Positions 11,600 through 22,537 of a stretch of DNA of 64,000 bases are shown piece by piece. This DNA comes from Artocarpus heterophyllus (lineage: Eukaryota; Streptophyta; Magnoliopsida; Rosales; Moraceae), in the NCBI GenBank assembly GCA_025403435.1, contig JAJQZP010000225.1:496001-560000 (forward strand). Direction: 5' to 3'. Each line of letters opens with the position of its first letter. Position 1 is the stretch's first letter. Under the pieces are notes generated by a model. The model saw only the letters and a list, made by a program, of their open reading frames with translations, was not told the DNA's origin and did no database searches. Made by a program: the position numbers and the translations under genes.

Positions 11600-12960
11600 A
11601 TGCAAATAACCCAATAAAAAAGTTATTTGATTAAAACAGTCATATCTAGATAATCTCTAGGAAAACAAATATTCTTGATAATTCAACAAGTTTATCTTGA
11701 ATTAATTCAAAATTAATCCAATCAATAAACAGACATGAATTATCCGTTTCTGATAATTCAATAAGTTTATCTTGAATTAATTTTATTACAAAATTAATTC
11801 AACATATAAACAGACAGGAATTATCTGATTTCACCGAATTTCAGCCAATCTGATAAATCTGACATAAGTCACCAATTATTGAAAAAACACGCTGTATCGT
11901 TATAGGATTTTTGTAAGCTAGCAATGGGGACCAAATGGAACTATATAGCTTAAGCTCCTGATAATTATGAAACCCAATATCTTAGATATACATTTCATAA
12001 TTATCAACTCCAATGCTACTCCACTAAAAGCATGGAGCTGCACCCTCGAACTATATAGAATTACAAAGCCCATAGAGCTAAGTCCCCATGAGATGTCATA
12101 GTGTATCATATCCCTAAAGGATTATCCATAATCGGCTTAAGGACAAGTTCTGTCTTACCTTCCCAATTATTTTTATCTTACGTTCCATTATCTCACCATC
12201 AGAAAACTTACCATCCAAAGACGGTATACCATTCGGTTACACCTATGTATCCAAATGGTTGAGCGCTTTAGTTTTTCAATTACAGGATAACGCATATAAG
12301 AGGATATCACTACTCCAAAAGAGGAGCTACGGATTCCATATCTATGAATCATAGGTCTACGCTATCATGAGTCATGCCTCCAACGTGTCGGCATGCGTAC
12401 CACTATTAAAATATAGGTGTCACCCTTTGGTACATTAAAAGATACAAGTCAAGACAACATGCTCACTATTCATCTCAAGATTAAGATACAATACAAATAA
12501 TTGTTTAAAGTGAATCGATTTACCAAGACAAAATTATTAATCCAAATCAATTTACTTTATGTCCCGATCTAACACATCGTCACCTATGACAATATGCCAA
12601 TATTTCTGTTCGTGGAGTCCACCTCCAATAGTTAAGACAAACCATCTCTCAATAGGGATATAGACAACATAACAATCTTTATATAAATAAAGCGCTTAGC
12701 TTTATTCCTCGATTGCAGATCTTATGATTTAAACTGTCACGTTAAGAATCGTGTCTTTCGCATAATCTACCCATCGTATGCTTAATTCTTAAAGGTTTAG
12801 ACTGATAGTCTCAGACTATTGTTTGCTTAACATACATTCAACAAATATGAACCTAAAGAGGACAATATTTGGTATATAAATAATAAATAAATTATTTACT
12901 AATAAAAATGTCTCTAAAAATATATTACACTTTTACTCCTTAGGGCACACACGTCTAACA
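11600..12960 (-). repeat. Solo LTR of the A/B/D copia family, second part
   Basis: From CAAATAACCCAATAAAAAAGTTATTTG onward this follows the distal part of the minus-orientation LTR at 37930-39287, ending ACTCCTTAGGGCACACACGTCTAACA at 12960. The two parts total about 1.81 kb, against about 2.0 kb for complete LTRs in the window. The difference lies around the CACTA insertion point. GCTTG follows at 12961-12965, matching the left duplication. Confidence 0.88.
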
Positions 12961-12965
12961 GCTTG

Positions 12966-15764
12966 CCCAAGTCCAACACCAAAATCCAACCCTAAAGAGA
13001 GTGGGCGTTGCAAACTGAAGAAAATACAAGAAACCCTAGCTGAGGGTTCATGAGAATCTCACCTTTGTTTTTTGATCTCGTGATTTAATAATGTCTTTAA
13101 AAACCATCTTAAGAGAAAATTGATGATCTATGTTTGTTAAATATTCTTCTAATATAAATTTCCTTCATTATAGAAACATATTTTAAAATACATACGACAA
13201 TTATGAATGAGAGCTCTCTGTCGAGAACAAGACAGCTGGTACTTCATTTTCCAAGTGGATTTATGGTATATATGCTGGCACAATTGTTTTTGATCACGAG
13301 AAATGATTAAATTAAAATATTTATTTTATACATAAAGTTGAGGACATCATCATCTATATTCTCCAACCTTTTGTAGGATTCGTAGACTCAAAGCAAAAAT
13401 AAATGACTAAAAAGAAAGCTTTGTATTAACTTTTTTTTTAGTAAGCTTTGAGTAAGCTTTATAATCGCTTCGTCGTTACATCAGTTCTGTATTGGTCGTA
13501 TTGCAAAAAAGTTAATAAATAAGTAAATAAAGAAACAAAAGTTGGTTATGTTGGGATCAAATTTGTGTCCCAAAAGTGGCAAGCTTTTGACCTTTTATAA
13601 AACTTTATACGATAATTAAACATATTTCCTTCGCCAAAATGACATCCAAAATAATAAATTTATATTTTTTGTTAGATAAGACAATATTGTTGATAACTGG
13701 GTTTAGGTAACACTTTTACTTAAAAAAAAAAAAAAAAAGCATGGTTGAAATCATCTTCAAAGGCTAGTTTCAACATTTAAAACGCTCAGTCTACTTTATA
13801 TACACCTTGACAACCTAGTAACTTGATGATGTAAGATAAATGAAACTATTAACAACCTCCTGAATGGTTTTTTCTTCTAACTGTATGTGAATAAATATTT
13901 TCAACAGTTTCAATTTGAAATTGATTATGAGAATTTGTAATCATTGCACCATTATGATCTCACATTTATTTTTTTATTAAACCACAATAAACTTTTCCTT
14001 GGTAACTAATTTTTGAAAGTTGTATAAGAATTCTTGACGGAAGGATTTAGATACAGAAAAAAAACCACTTTTTGTTCATGTGTTGAACACTCTGTATGGT
14101 CCCTATCACCTCTCTCTCTTATCTAGTTTATACATCATCGTATTAAGTGTTTGAGTGATAGAAGATTCAAATTATGATTCTAGAAACTTCATTCGCAGTC
14201 CAAACAATTGCATCAATGGCTGGAGGTCAGTTTGGTTTAATTCCGCATTTCCACTATGTTTTTGTGTAATTATGTTTATGCATGTTATTTTGATTTTGTT
14301 TATGTTCAAATTTCTTATATTTGGCATCAGAGTTGGTTTAGGCCTCTGCCTTGCATAGAGAAATCTGGAAAATTACAGTGCATGAAAACTCATGATAATT
14401 TTTTTTTTAGTTTTTGAATTTAGAGTTTCTTGATTGAAACTAAGGTTAGAAATCATTAGGATATTGGATTTCTAAGTTTTCTGCAATTTGAAACATCAAA
14501 AATGGTGTTCGGATGGTGAAAAACGAGCCTAGTTTGCAATTAGACCGTAATTCTGATCAACTGGATCAAAACAACTCGTTTTAAGGAAGAAGACGACTGA
14601 AATATGTCATGTCATTTGGCATTTTAGCCAGCTAAATGGCATGTCATTTGAACTTGCTGAGAATCATTTTTCAAGAATGAAAAGACATATGATTTCAGGC
14701 CATAAGGCTCAAAATAATATGTTGTTTGAACTTGTGGCTGGCTGCGTTTCAGTAAAGAAACGACACGCGTTTGGGCACTAATGCCTAAAGGACATGTCGT
14801 TTGATATAAGGCAGAAAGTAAAAAATAATTTTAAAAATAATTCAAAATTTTTTTTTGTATAATTTTGCACATTTATTTTAGAATGTTGTAAAATTGAATT
14901 TTTCCTGAAATTTTTATAAAATTCAAAATTTTGACATTTAGATTAGATAAAATTTTGAAAATTACTTTTGTACTAGAATTTATTTAATTCTTGCATATGA
15001 AGTCATTTTAGCCTTCCTCAAATTATGTTCGGTGATTAGATTACTGAAATTTATGTTGTTTTGGTAATTCATGAAGAATACATGTTGACATTTCTAAAAT
15101 AATATTTGTGATTAAAATACCAAAATTATTAAGTTAGGAAAATTTTGGTAAATTACTTTAGAAATGTATAAAGTTATTTATTTATTAATATTTCTAAAAT
15201 AAAATAATGTTTATTTTAATACCAAATTTGTTAAGTATTGATTGAATTTGGTAATTTATTTGGAAATAATTGATTTTATGCATAATTAATTTTTGTATAT
15301 ATCTGTAGAGTGACATATTGATATATGCATTAGTAAAAATAAGTTTTATGTATAAAAATAAATGTTTAGTGATGTATATAATTTTGAATAATTAGAGAGT
15401 AGTCACAGCATCTTTGATTATACAAAATTGTATTAAGTGTTTGAATCACATATGATAAAAGGACATTAAATTGTGATTAATCATATGTAATATGATAAAG
15501 TTTATCCCACATGATTTTTTATTATATTTTTTATGATTAGTTAGGATGATGTATTAAATTATTTTTCCTTAATTTACCCACAGGTATTAAGATAAAGAAA
15601 TATAATTTGATAGTGTCGTCATGAAGATATATGCATCTATTTGAATTAAAAATTTCGCCCACATGTAATTTTTATGTCATTTGATACATATTTTATTACA
15701 TGTATTTACATTGGTAAAACATAACATATAGCATTATAGCCATGATTTAGTAACACGAGGATGC
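12966..15764. other. AT-rich stretch, probably leader/LTR remains of the old copia element downstream
   Basis: No coding signal is supported. A poly(A) run is at about 13721-13738. Near 14321-14336 is TTGGCATCAGAGTTGG, which resembles the initiator-Met-tRNA primer site of copia elements (TGGTATCAGAGC). If real, it marks the 5' side of the element whose Gag begins near 15765. The interval 14590-14810 has several loose copies of GGCATGTCATTTG. No LTR ends could be placed. Confidence 0.4.
14321..14336 (+). other. Possible degenerate primer binding site
   Basis: TTGGCATCAGAGTTGG lies about 1.4 kb upstream of a copia Gag remnant in the same orientation. It differs from the canonical TTGGTATCAGAGC by one base in the core. 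No LTR terminus could be placed next to it, so this is tentative. Confidence 0.3.
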
Positions 15765-16930
15765 ATGTTTAATTATGCAACATTACAAACTATGAACTAC
15801 TTTGATTTTAAGTGCTATATTCTTGAACTTAAGGGTGATAATTATAAGATGTGGAAGGAGAGAATTCTCCTTCATTTGGGCTGGATGGATATTGATTATG
15901 TTATTCATAAAGATAAACCACCTGCTATTATGGAAACTAGCCAACTAAATGATGTTCATAAATATGAGAAATAGGAGCGATCTAATCGCCTCTATGTCAT
16001 GTTTATAAAGACTAAAATCTCAGCTGGTTCTCGTGGTTCATTGGAACAGTATGACAATGTACGAGCTTTGATGAAGGCAATTGATGAGTAGTTTGCATCA
16101 TCAGACAAAGCTTTGGCAAGCACCTTTATAACGAAATTTTCATCCATGAATCACACCAGAATTCGTGGTATGCATGAGCACATCATGCAAATAAGGGATA
16201 TAGCGGCTCAGCTAAAAACTCTTGAGGTTGAGATGTTTGAGAATTTCCTTGTGCATTACATCTTGAACACTCTTCCACAACAATATGGACCTTCTAAAAT
16301 ATCCTACAATACATATAAAGATAAGTGATTCATCAACGAGTTGATGACTAAGTGCGTTCAGGAAGAAGGAAGGCTCGTTATAGAGGCAGGAGAGAGAGTG
16401 CATCTGGCAACTCAAGGGAAGAATAAGGTGCAAGCCAAGAACAAGGCAAAAGGCAAATTGTCTGCATAGGCTGGTATCAAGAAGGAATCGAGGTGCTTCT
16501 TTTGTAAAAAGAAATGGCACATAAAGAAGGATTGTCTTAAATATCAAAAATGACTTGAGAAGAAAGGTACTCAATTCTCACTTGTTTGTTTTGAATCTAA
16601 TATTGTTGATGTTGGTTATAACACATAGTGGATTGACTCTGGTTCTACAATCCATGTCACCAATTCCTTACAAGGGTTGCAAAACCTAGTGGATAGTAAG
16701 CAGTTCATCCACTCAAGCATTAAGATACGCTCACATGTTGAGGCAGTCAATACATCCAAATTAGTTTTAAGCAGTGGTTTTATTTTAGAACTAGAAAAGA
16801 CATTTTGCATTCCAAGGTTTTTGAGGAATTTAATTTCTGTTTTAAGGCTTCTATCATTGGATTTTTCCTTTAATTTTTTAGACACTATATTCAGTTTATC
16901 TTATAGATTTGAACTTATTGGAAATGGCAG
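15765..16930 (+). pseudogene. Ty1-copia Gag-protease remnant, truncated by element H1
   Basis: Pieces in one order resemble copia Gag: LKGDNYKMWKERILLHLGW (15826-15880), then TFITKFSSMNHTRIRGMHEH (from about 16120). A zinc knuckle of form CX2CX4HX4C (CFFCKKKWHIKKDC, about 16497-16538) follows, then a protease motif WIDSGSTIHVTNS near 16629-16667 with the catalytic DSG retained. The gag_pre-integrase start is reached near 16900, where homology stops abruptly at the H1 LTR terminus (16931). At least five in-frame stops are present. Integrase, RT and RNase H are absent from the window. Confidence 0.85.
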
Positions 16931-17581
16931 TGTTGATGCTTACCAGTGGGTGGAGGCGAAACAACACCACATGCGGCTACACATGGTGCTTGGACAGCTC
17001 TTCCCTGCTTGCCTCGGCCCGCTTGGACATACTTATGACAAGAGGAGGGACGCTTCGGAGGTAAAGGGGGCACACCAGTATGGTGCCAGACAAGGGCTCT
17101 CTAATGCTCAAGGCAGACACTGCTTGGCAGAGTATGGGAGCTAGTTAGTTGGGAAGGAGCACGTTTGGCTCTAGCTGCAATAAATGTGCTCTATTTATAG
17201 GCTACTACTCGAATCGGGTGTTAAATGGGTTTTGCCTATGACTCGTGTGTCACATCAAGGCCTGTTAGAAGGTAGGTGACATATGTCATGGCCTTTGCTT
17301 ACGGATTAACCTTCATCTAGTGGTGAAAATGCAACCATTTGTTGGCCTCTTATGGTGAGTGGTTGTTTGTGTTGCAGGCTCTAACAATCTTCCCTAAGCA
17401 TGTGCCTTACCTGAGGAGGCAAGAACTTGTGTCACGGCCAGTAGGGGCCCTATAGAGCACCTCTGCAGGACGGGCTGAGATTTAGGGGTTAAGATTGCCT
17501 TCCTGATTACATCTACCGGGGACAGTTTTTGATTCGTCGAGGAGATGTACCTTAGGGACGGCGCCAAGAACACCCCCAACA
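16931..17581 (+). repeat. Candidate 5' LTR of Transposase_28 gypsy-type element H1
   Basis: It starts TGTTGATGCTTACC and ends CCCCCAACA, giving matching TGTTG...CAACA termini over 651 bp. A related sequence starts TGTTGATGCTTACC at 51723 (element H2) and, after removal of a nested Sirevirus, ends at the equivalent point near 62386. The left end cuts abruptly into the copia remnant. The right boundary is inferred from the terminal match only. A TATA-like element conserved between H1 and H2 lies further right, at about 17809, so the true LTR could be longer. Confidence 0.6.
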
Positions 17582-17804
17582 GTAGCCCCTAGTGCACCTG
17601 GTCAGTGCTCAGCTAGGTGGACTATGCCGAGTGGGTGTGATCGACTTAGGTTAGCCTTCGAGCGGTGTCCTAGGGCGATGGGAGTTGAAGAGCCATGTGG
17701 TCAAGCTTAGTGGGACATGTGTCAGCACATGATTGGGTGTTTCCCTAACGAGCGTAATCATTGTGCCTCTTCAATTTTAGTGCCTAAGTTTTACGCATGA
17801 GTTT

Positions 17805-17822
17805 TGACTATAAATAGGAGTT
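17805..17822 (+). promoter_or_regulatory. Conserved TATA-like sequence upstream of H1 ORF
   Basis: GACTATAAATAGGAG lies about 160 bp before ATG 17975. Element H2 has CCATAAATAGGG at the same distance (about 62615) from its ATG at 62773. Conservation of both sequence and spacing in two diverged copies supports a promoter function for the first ORF. Confidence 0.45.
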
Positions 17823-17974
17823 AATCCCTTGTTATGCCAATGTGTAAGTACGACTGGACTTTGGGATTTTCAAATTTTAGCTGCCAAGCTGTAGGTTGTA
17901 ACCCAAAAACTTAAGACTTTGTCCCGGGCTCCCACAAACCAAGCAAGTAATTTTTCCAAATAGAACATTTAAAA

Positions 17975-18268
17975 ATGAGTGACCTTAGTGACACCCAAAA
18001 TGATATAGCTATTGCTTGGTCAGATAGCAGTACCAAAAATGACTAGTCGACAACCGAGGAAGTCAATATCGAGGAAGTTTCACCTAGGCAAGACGGTGTA
18101 GCCTGCTTGGCCAAAATATTGAGTCTTAATGCTGGGACCATCCCTGAGCAAGAATTTCTTGACATGATAGACAGGAGGCAACCGATTAGGCTGTGCAAAA
18201 GCGAAGACCCATGCATCGGGGTAGCCGTTGTAGGCACGTCCCGAGTTACAGCCTGAGAATGTGCAAGT
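17975..18268 (+). pseudogene. H1 gag-like protein, N-terminal part
   Basis: ATG 17975 opens a frame collinear with the H2 frame at 62773: MSDLSDTQND aligns with MGHLSDSHN, and a shared WSDS motif follows. A stop occurs after about 24 codons. The homology runs to PCIGVAVVGTSRVTA near 18250, then is cut by the copia array at 18269. The remainder resumes at 46556. The product belongs to the putative gypsy-type transposon (Transposase_28) group. Confidence 0.65.
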
Positions 18269-18856
18269 TGTTGGAAAAATAGTATGCAATGAAATTTTAA
18301 AAATTTTACATCAGTGTATTTTCCAAAACACAAGTTTGACATGCTATATGCATAAATTAACCAGATCTTACTAAACTCTATGTGCTGAAAAGCTCCCCCA
18401 ATCTGTGAAGAGAAGTAACCTTCTAGAAAAGCCTCAACCAACTAGTCTTCTTTGCTATTCTCTATCCACGATCGAAGTGAGTGTAGGCTCATACGTACAG
18501 CTCTTCCACCAGGTGACTTTCCTTCCAACCAATTGAGAGAACACAAAGGTAGTGTTTGTGATTTGTGAACAAAAGCTCATAGGGAGTTTTTAGATTCTCA
18601 CCAGTAGAGTATCACTCTTAATCTCTTAATTGATCTAAATAACTTATGTGACTTACTCCCTATTTATAGAGGTTGGGTCTAGGGACAGTCCTTATCAGAT
18701 TAGGTCTCAAAAATTCGAATCAGAATCAAATTTGGATAAATATCTTAAAATATCTACGTAAAAACGTGTAATCTTATCTTTCGCTCATTGGCAGGCCGAG
18801 TAGCATAATCGGTAGGCCGAACATGTCCATCGGCAGGCCGAACACGTGGAACGGCA
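18269..18856 (-). repeat. L1, left fragment of the 3' LTR of body B
   Basis: It begins TGTTGGAAAAATAGTATGC and follows L2 up to the palindromic-repeat zone (ATCGGCAGGCCGAACACG), then is cut at 18856 by the first base of element A. The matching remainder of the LTR appears at about 27601-28790. About 100-250 bp of LTR between the two parts is missing. Confidence 0.8.
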
Positions 18857-20889
18857 TGTTAGACATGTATGCCCTAAGGAATAAAAATGTAATAAGTTTA
18901 TAAAGACATTTTTATCAATAAAGAATTTATTTATTATTTATATACCAAATCTTGTCCTTTTTACGTTCATATTTGTTGACTGTATGTTAAGCAAAAAAAA
19001 GTTTGAGACTGTCAGTCTAAACCTTAAGAATTGGGCTTATGATGGACGGATTATGCGGAAGACACGATTCTTAAGGTGATGGTCTAAATCATACGATCCA
19101 CAATCGAGGGAATAAAGTTGGGCGCTTTATTCATGCAAAGATTGTTATGTTATCCATATCCCTTTTGGGAGATGGTTTGTCTTGACTATTAGAGGTGGAC
19201 TCCATGAATAGAAACATTGGCACATTGTCATAGGTGACGATGTGTTGGATTGGGACATAAAGTGAATTGATTTGGTTTAATAATTCTATCTCGGCAAATC
19301 GATTCACTTTAGACAATCATTTGTGTTGTATCTTAATCTGAGATGAATAGTAGTCCTGTTGTCTTGGCTTGTGTCTTTTGACTGTACCAAAGGGTGACAC
19401 CCACATCTTAATAGTGGTATGCATGCCGGTACATTGGAGGCATGACTCTTGATAGCGTAGACCTATTATTCTACAGATATGGAATCCATAGCTCCTCTTT
19501 AGGAGTAATGATATCCTCTTATATACGTTATCCTGTAATTGAAAAACTGGAGCGCTCAACCATTTAGATACATAGGTGTAACCGAATGGTATACTATCAT
19601 TGGATAGTTAGTTTTCTGATGGTGAGATAATGGAACGTAAGATAAAAATAATCGGGAAGGTAAGATAGAACTTGTCCTTAAGCCAATTATGGATTATCAT
19701 ATGGGGGTACGATACACTATGATATGTCATGGAGACTTAGCTATACGAGCTTCGTAATTCTATATAGTTCGAGAGTGCAGCTCCAAGCTTTTAGTAGAGC
19801 AGCGTTAGAGTTGCTAATTATGAAATATATATCTGGGATATTGGGTTTCATAATTATCGAGAGCTTGAACTATATAGGTCCATTTGGTCACCTTTGCTAG
19901 CTCACAACATCCTGTAACGACACGACGTGCTTTTCCAATAGTTGGTAACTTATGTCGGATTTATCAGATTGGTTAAAATTTAGAAGAATCAGACAATTCA
20001 TGTCTATTTATCGGTTGAATTAATTTTGTAATAAAATTGATTCAAGATAAACTTGTTGAATTATTGGGATTGAATAATTCTTGTTTGTTTATCGGTTGAT
20101 TTAATATTAGATAAATTAGATCAAGATAAACTTGTAGAATTATTGGGAATTGATTTATTTTCTTAGAGATTATCTAGATAAAGTTGTTTTGATCAGATAA
20201 CTTCTCTATTGGGTTATTTGAATTAAAACTGAGACTTTATCCTATAAAATCTCGGGTGAAAAATAAAGATTCGCGAGATTTTTATTCGACAGCTTGGCCT
20301 GTCGATGGATGTGTTCGGCCTATTGATGGGGCCTGTTTGGCCTACCGATCAGGTGGTTCGGCCTGTCGATCAGCAAATGATAAGATCACATGTTTCCATG
20401 CAGATCTTATCATATATTAATCCAAACTTGACTCTGTTTTGAGTTTTTAAGGCCTAATCTGATAAGGACTGACCCCAAGACCAATCTCTATATAAAGGGA
20501 GTAAGTCTTAAGAGTTACTCAGATCAATTTGAGAGATTAAAAGTAATACTCTGCTAGTAAGAATCTAAAAACTCCCTGAGTGCTTTTGTTCACAAATCAC
20601 GAACACTTGCTTTGGGTTCTCTCGATTGGTTGGAAGGAGAGTCACCTAGTGGAAGAGCTGTACGTGTGAGCCCACACTCACTCTGGTCGTGGAAAGAGAA
20701 TAGCAAAGAAGACCAGTTGGCTGAGACACTTCTGGAATGTTACTTCTCTTCACATTTTGCGAGGGTTCTTCGGCACACAAAGGTTAGTAAGATCTTGTTA
20801 ATTTATGCATATAGCATGTCAAACTTGTGTTGTAGAAGTTACTCTAATGTAAAATTTTTAAAATTCTGCTGCGTACTCTTTTTCTAACA
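18857..20889 (+). repeat. 5' LTR of copia element A
   Basis: This is a complete 2033-bp LTR with TGTTAGACAT and TCTAACA termini (TG...CA), followed directly by the primer site. It contains TATATAAA at 20489-20496. Four GC-rich motifs of the type TTCGGCCTGTCGA / TTGGCCTACCGA lie at 20293-20371, about 118 nt upstream of that TATA. It is in opposite orientation to L1, L2 and L3 but of the same family. Confidence 0.9.
20489..20496 (+). promoter_or_regulatory. TATA box of element A LTR
   Basis: TATATAAA lies within CCAATCTCTATATAAAGGG. The equivalent TATAAATA is found on the minus strand in L1 (18661-18668), L2 (37672-37679) and L3 (44948-44955). Confidence 0.7.
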
Positions 20890-22537
20890 ATTGGTATCAA
20901 AGCTAAGGTTTTTTCATAAATTTACGAGTTTGTGATCATGTTTTATGTATAAATTTTGTGATCTTAATCTCTCCTATGATTGAATTTAATTTTATAGAGA
21001 GTTAGCACTCTAGGTTTCTATATATTACATATGTTGTCATGGATTATGTGGTGAATATTTATTAATTAATTATGGTTGATTAAATTCTTATTTAATTATT
21101 TATTAATTAATTAATTTATACCAGTTATGGTTCCTTAGAGGTTAGAATGTGTATCTATGTTTTTCATATAATTAGATAGTGGACTATTATCTCCGTCTAG
21201 GAATTATTATTTATTTTTAAATTTGTAAGAATTTTTTAATTAAATAATTATTCAGAGAAGACGAATTTAGAAGTCGGATCTAGAAGGATGACGATAGGCG
21301 CTCCAAGGTATTTTCTGAGTCTCTAATTTTTATGTTTTGAATTGTTAAAAATAAAATTGATGAATTGCATTAAAAATTGTATTTTTTGGAATGAGAGATT
21401 TCTGCTCGGTCGGTATGCCAAACCTCACAGTTTGGTAGGCCGATGGTCGTAGAACGACAAGCCAGACTTGTGGTTCGGCAGGCCATTGGTGAGGCAGAAA
21501 TTAGGTGGCTCTGGAGGCAGGCCAAACCTACATGACCGGTAGGCCGATCACCCAGATTGGCCTGTCGACCAAAAGCTAAAAAATTTCCAGAAAAGGTGTA
21601 GTTTTTTCGATGTAGTTTTAATTTTATTTTGGGATAATTCTAAGAAACATTAAATTTGGATATGACTGGAAATATGAAGTATTCGATTCATACGGGATTG
21701 AAGACTTGAAGATGGGTATTACATGAAGAAGGATACAACTTGTGGATTCAAAGATGAAGAATCGATAATATGTCTCGATTATTCTCTTGTAATCTTAGTT
21801 TTCTATTCTCTAGGATGGAACCATAATATTATAGTTATTTATTATTTTGCTTGTAGCTTTGCTTAATTGCTTTGCTTGTCTGTATTATAATATGATTTGC
21901 CATGTGTATTGATAACATGTCATATGGAATAGGTAGTACCACTCATATTAAAATTGTTCATGCATATTCTTAAAATAAAACCTTGATTTCAAAAGATTGA
22001 GTGGGAGAAGGCTTTTGAAGAGAGAACCTAAAGCCACCATCGTTGGTCCATAGGCAGAACATGGTGGTCCCGACCCCTAGGAAGGGATTTCTATCATGTA
22101 CCAGATTAGATCTCTAAGAAGATAAGGTATTTTAGCATGATTTATGGTTACACACCCCTAGGTGGAGATTATAAATCATAGATAAAATATTGAAATGATG
22201 GTTATATACTCACGTTAATTTTATTATTAACCTCCCCTAGGAGCTCTGTTAATAAAATTAATGGCCAAAGAAATGATTATTAATATATGCTGGATCATAC
22301 GAGTCCTGGATGGCATATATTAATCAGGAGGGGATCCGTGTTCCTGATTGAATTTGGCATTACTCCCCTAGGAGCTTGTTGAATTCTGAGTTGGGAATTA
22401 TCATTGTAAGGTTGTGATATTTTCAAGGTTTTGACACATAAACACATTTGTATTTTTTACATAATTGTGTTATCTTACTAACTTATTATTATATGTCTGC
22501 TTATGTTTGGTATATGATTATTTATTGTAGATTAAAA
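20890..22537 (+). other. Untranslated leader of element A
   Basis: The 1.65-kb leader between primer site and Gag ATG has no coding content. It contains a second palindromic cluster at 21405-21560 (for example TTGGTAGGCCGATGG, TTCGGCAGGCC, GGTAGGCCGATC). It also has repeated CCCCTAGGAG / CTCCTAGGGG motifs between 22060 and 22390. The same leader is present in B (35869-37281) and D (43145-44557). Confidence 0.7.
20891..20904 (+). other. Primer binding site, element A
   Basis: TTGGTATCAAAGCT directly follows the LTR end at 20889 and complements the 3' end of initiator Met-tRNA apart from one G-to-A change (canonical TGGTATCAGAGC). The same sequence adjoins L2 (37268-37281) and L3 (44544-44557) on the minus strand. 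Confidence 0.85.

Noticed and set aside
14155..14358. 67-codon frame upstream of the old copia remnant
   Set aside because: It overlaps the putative primer-site region, resembles leader sequence, and has no similarity to Gag.
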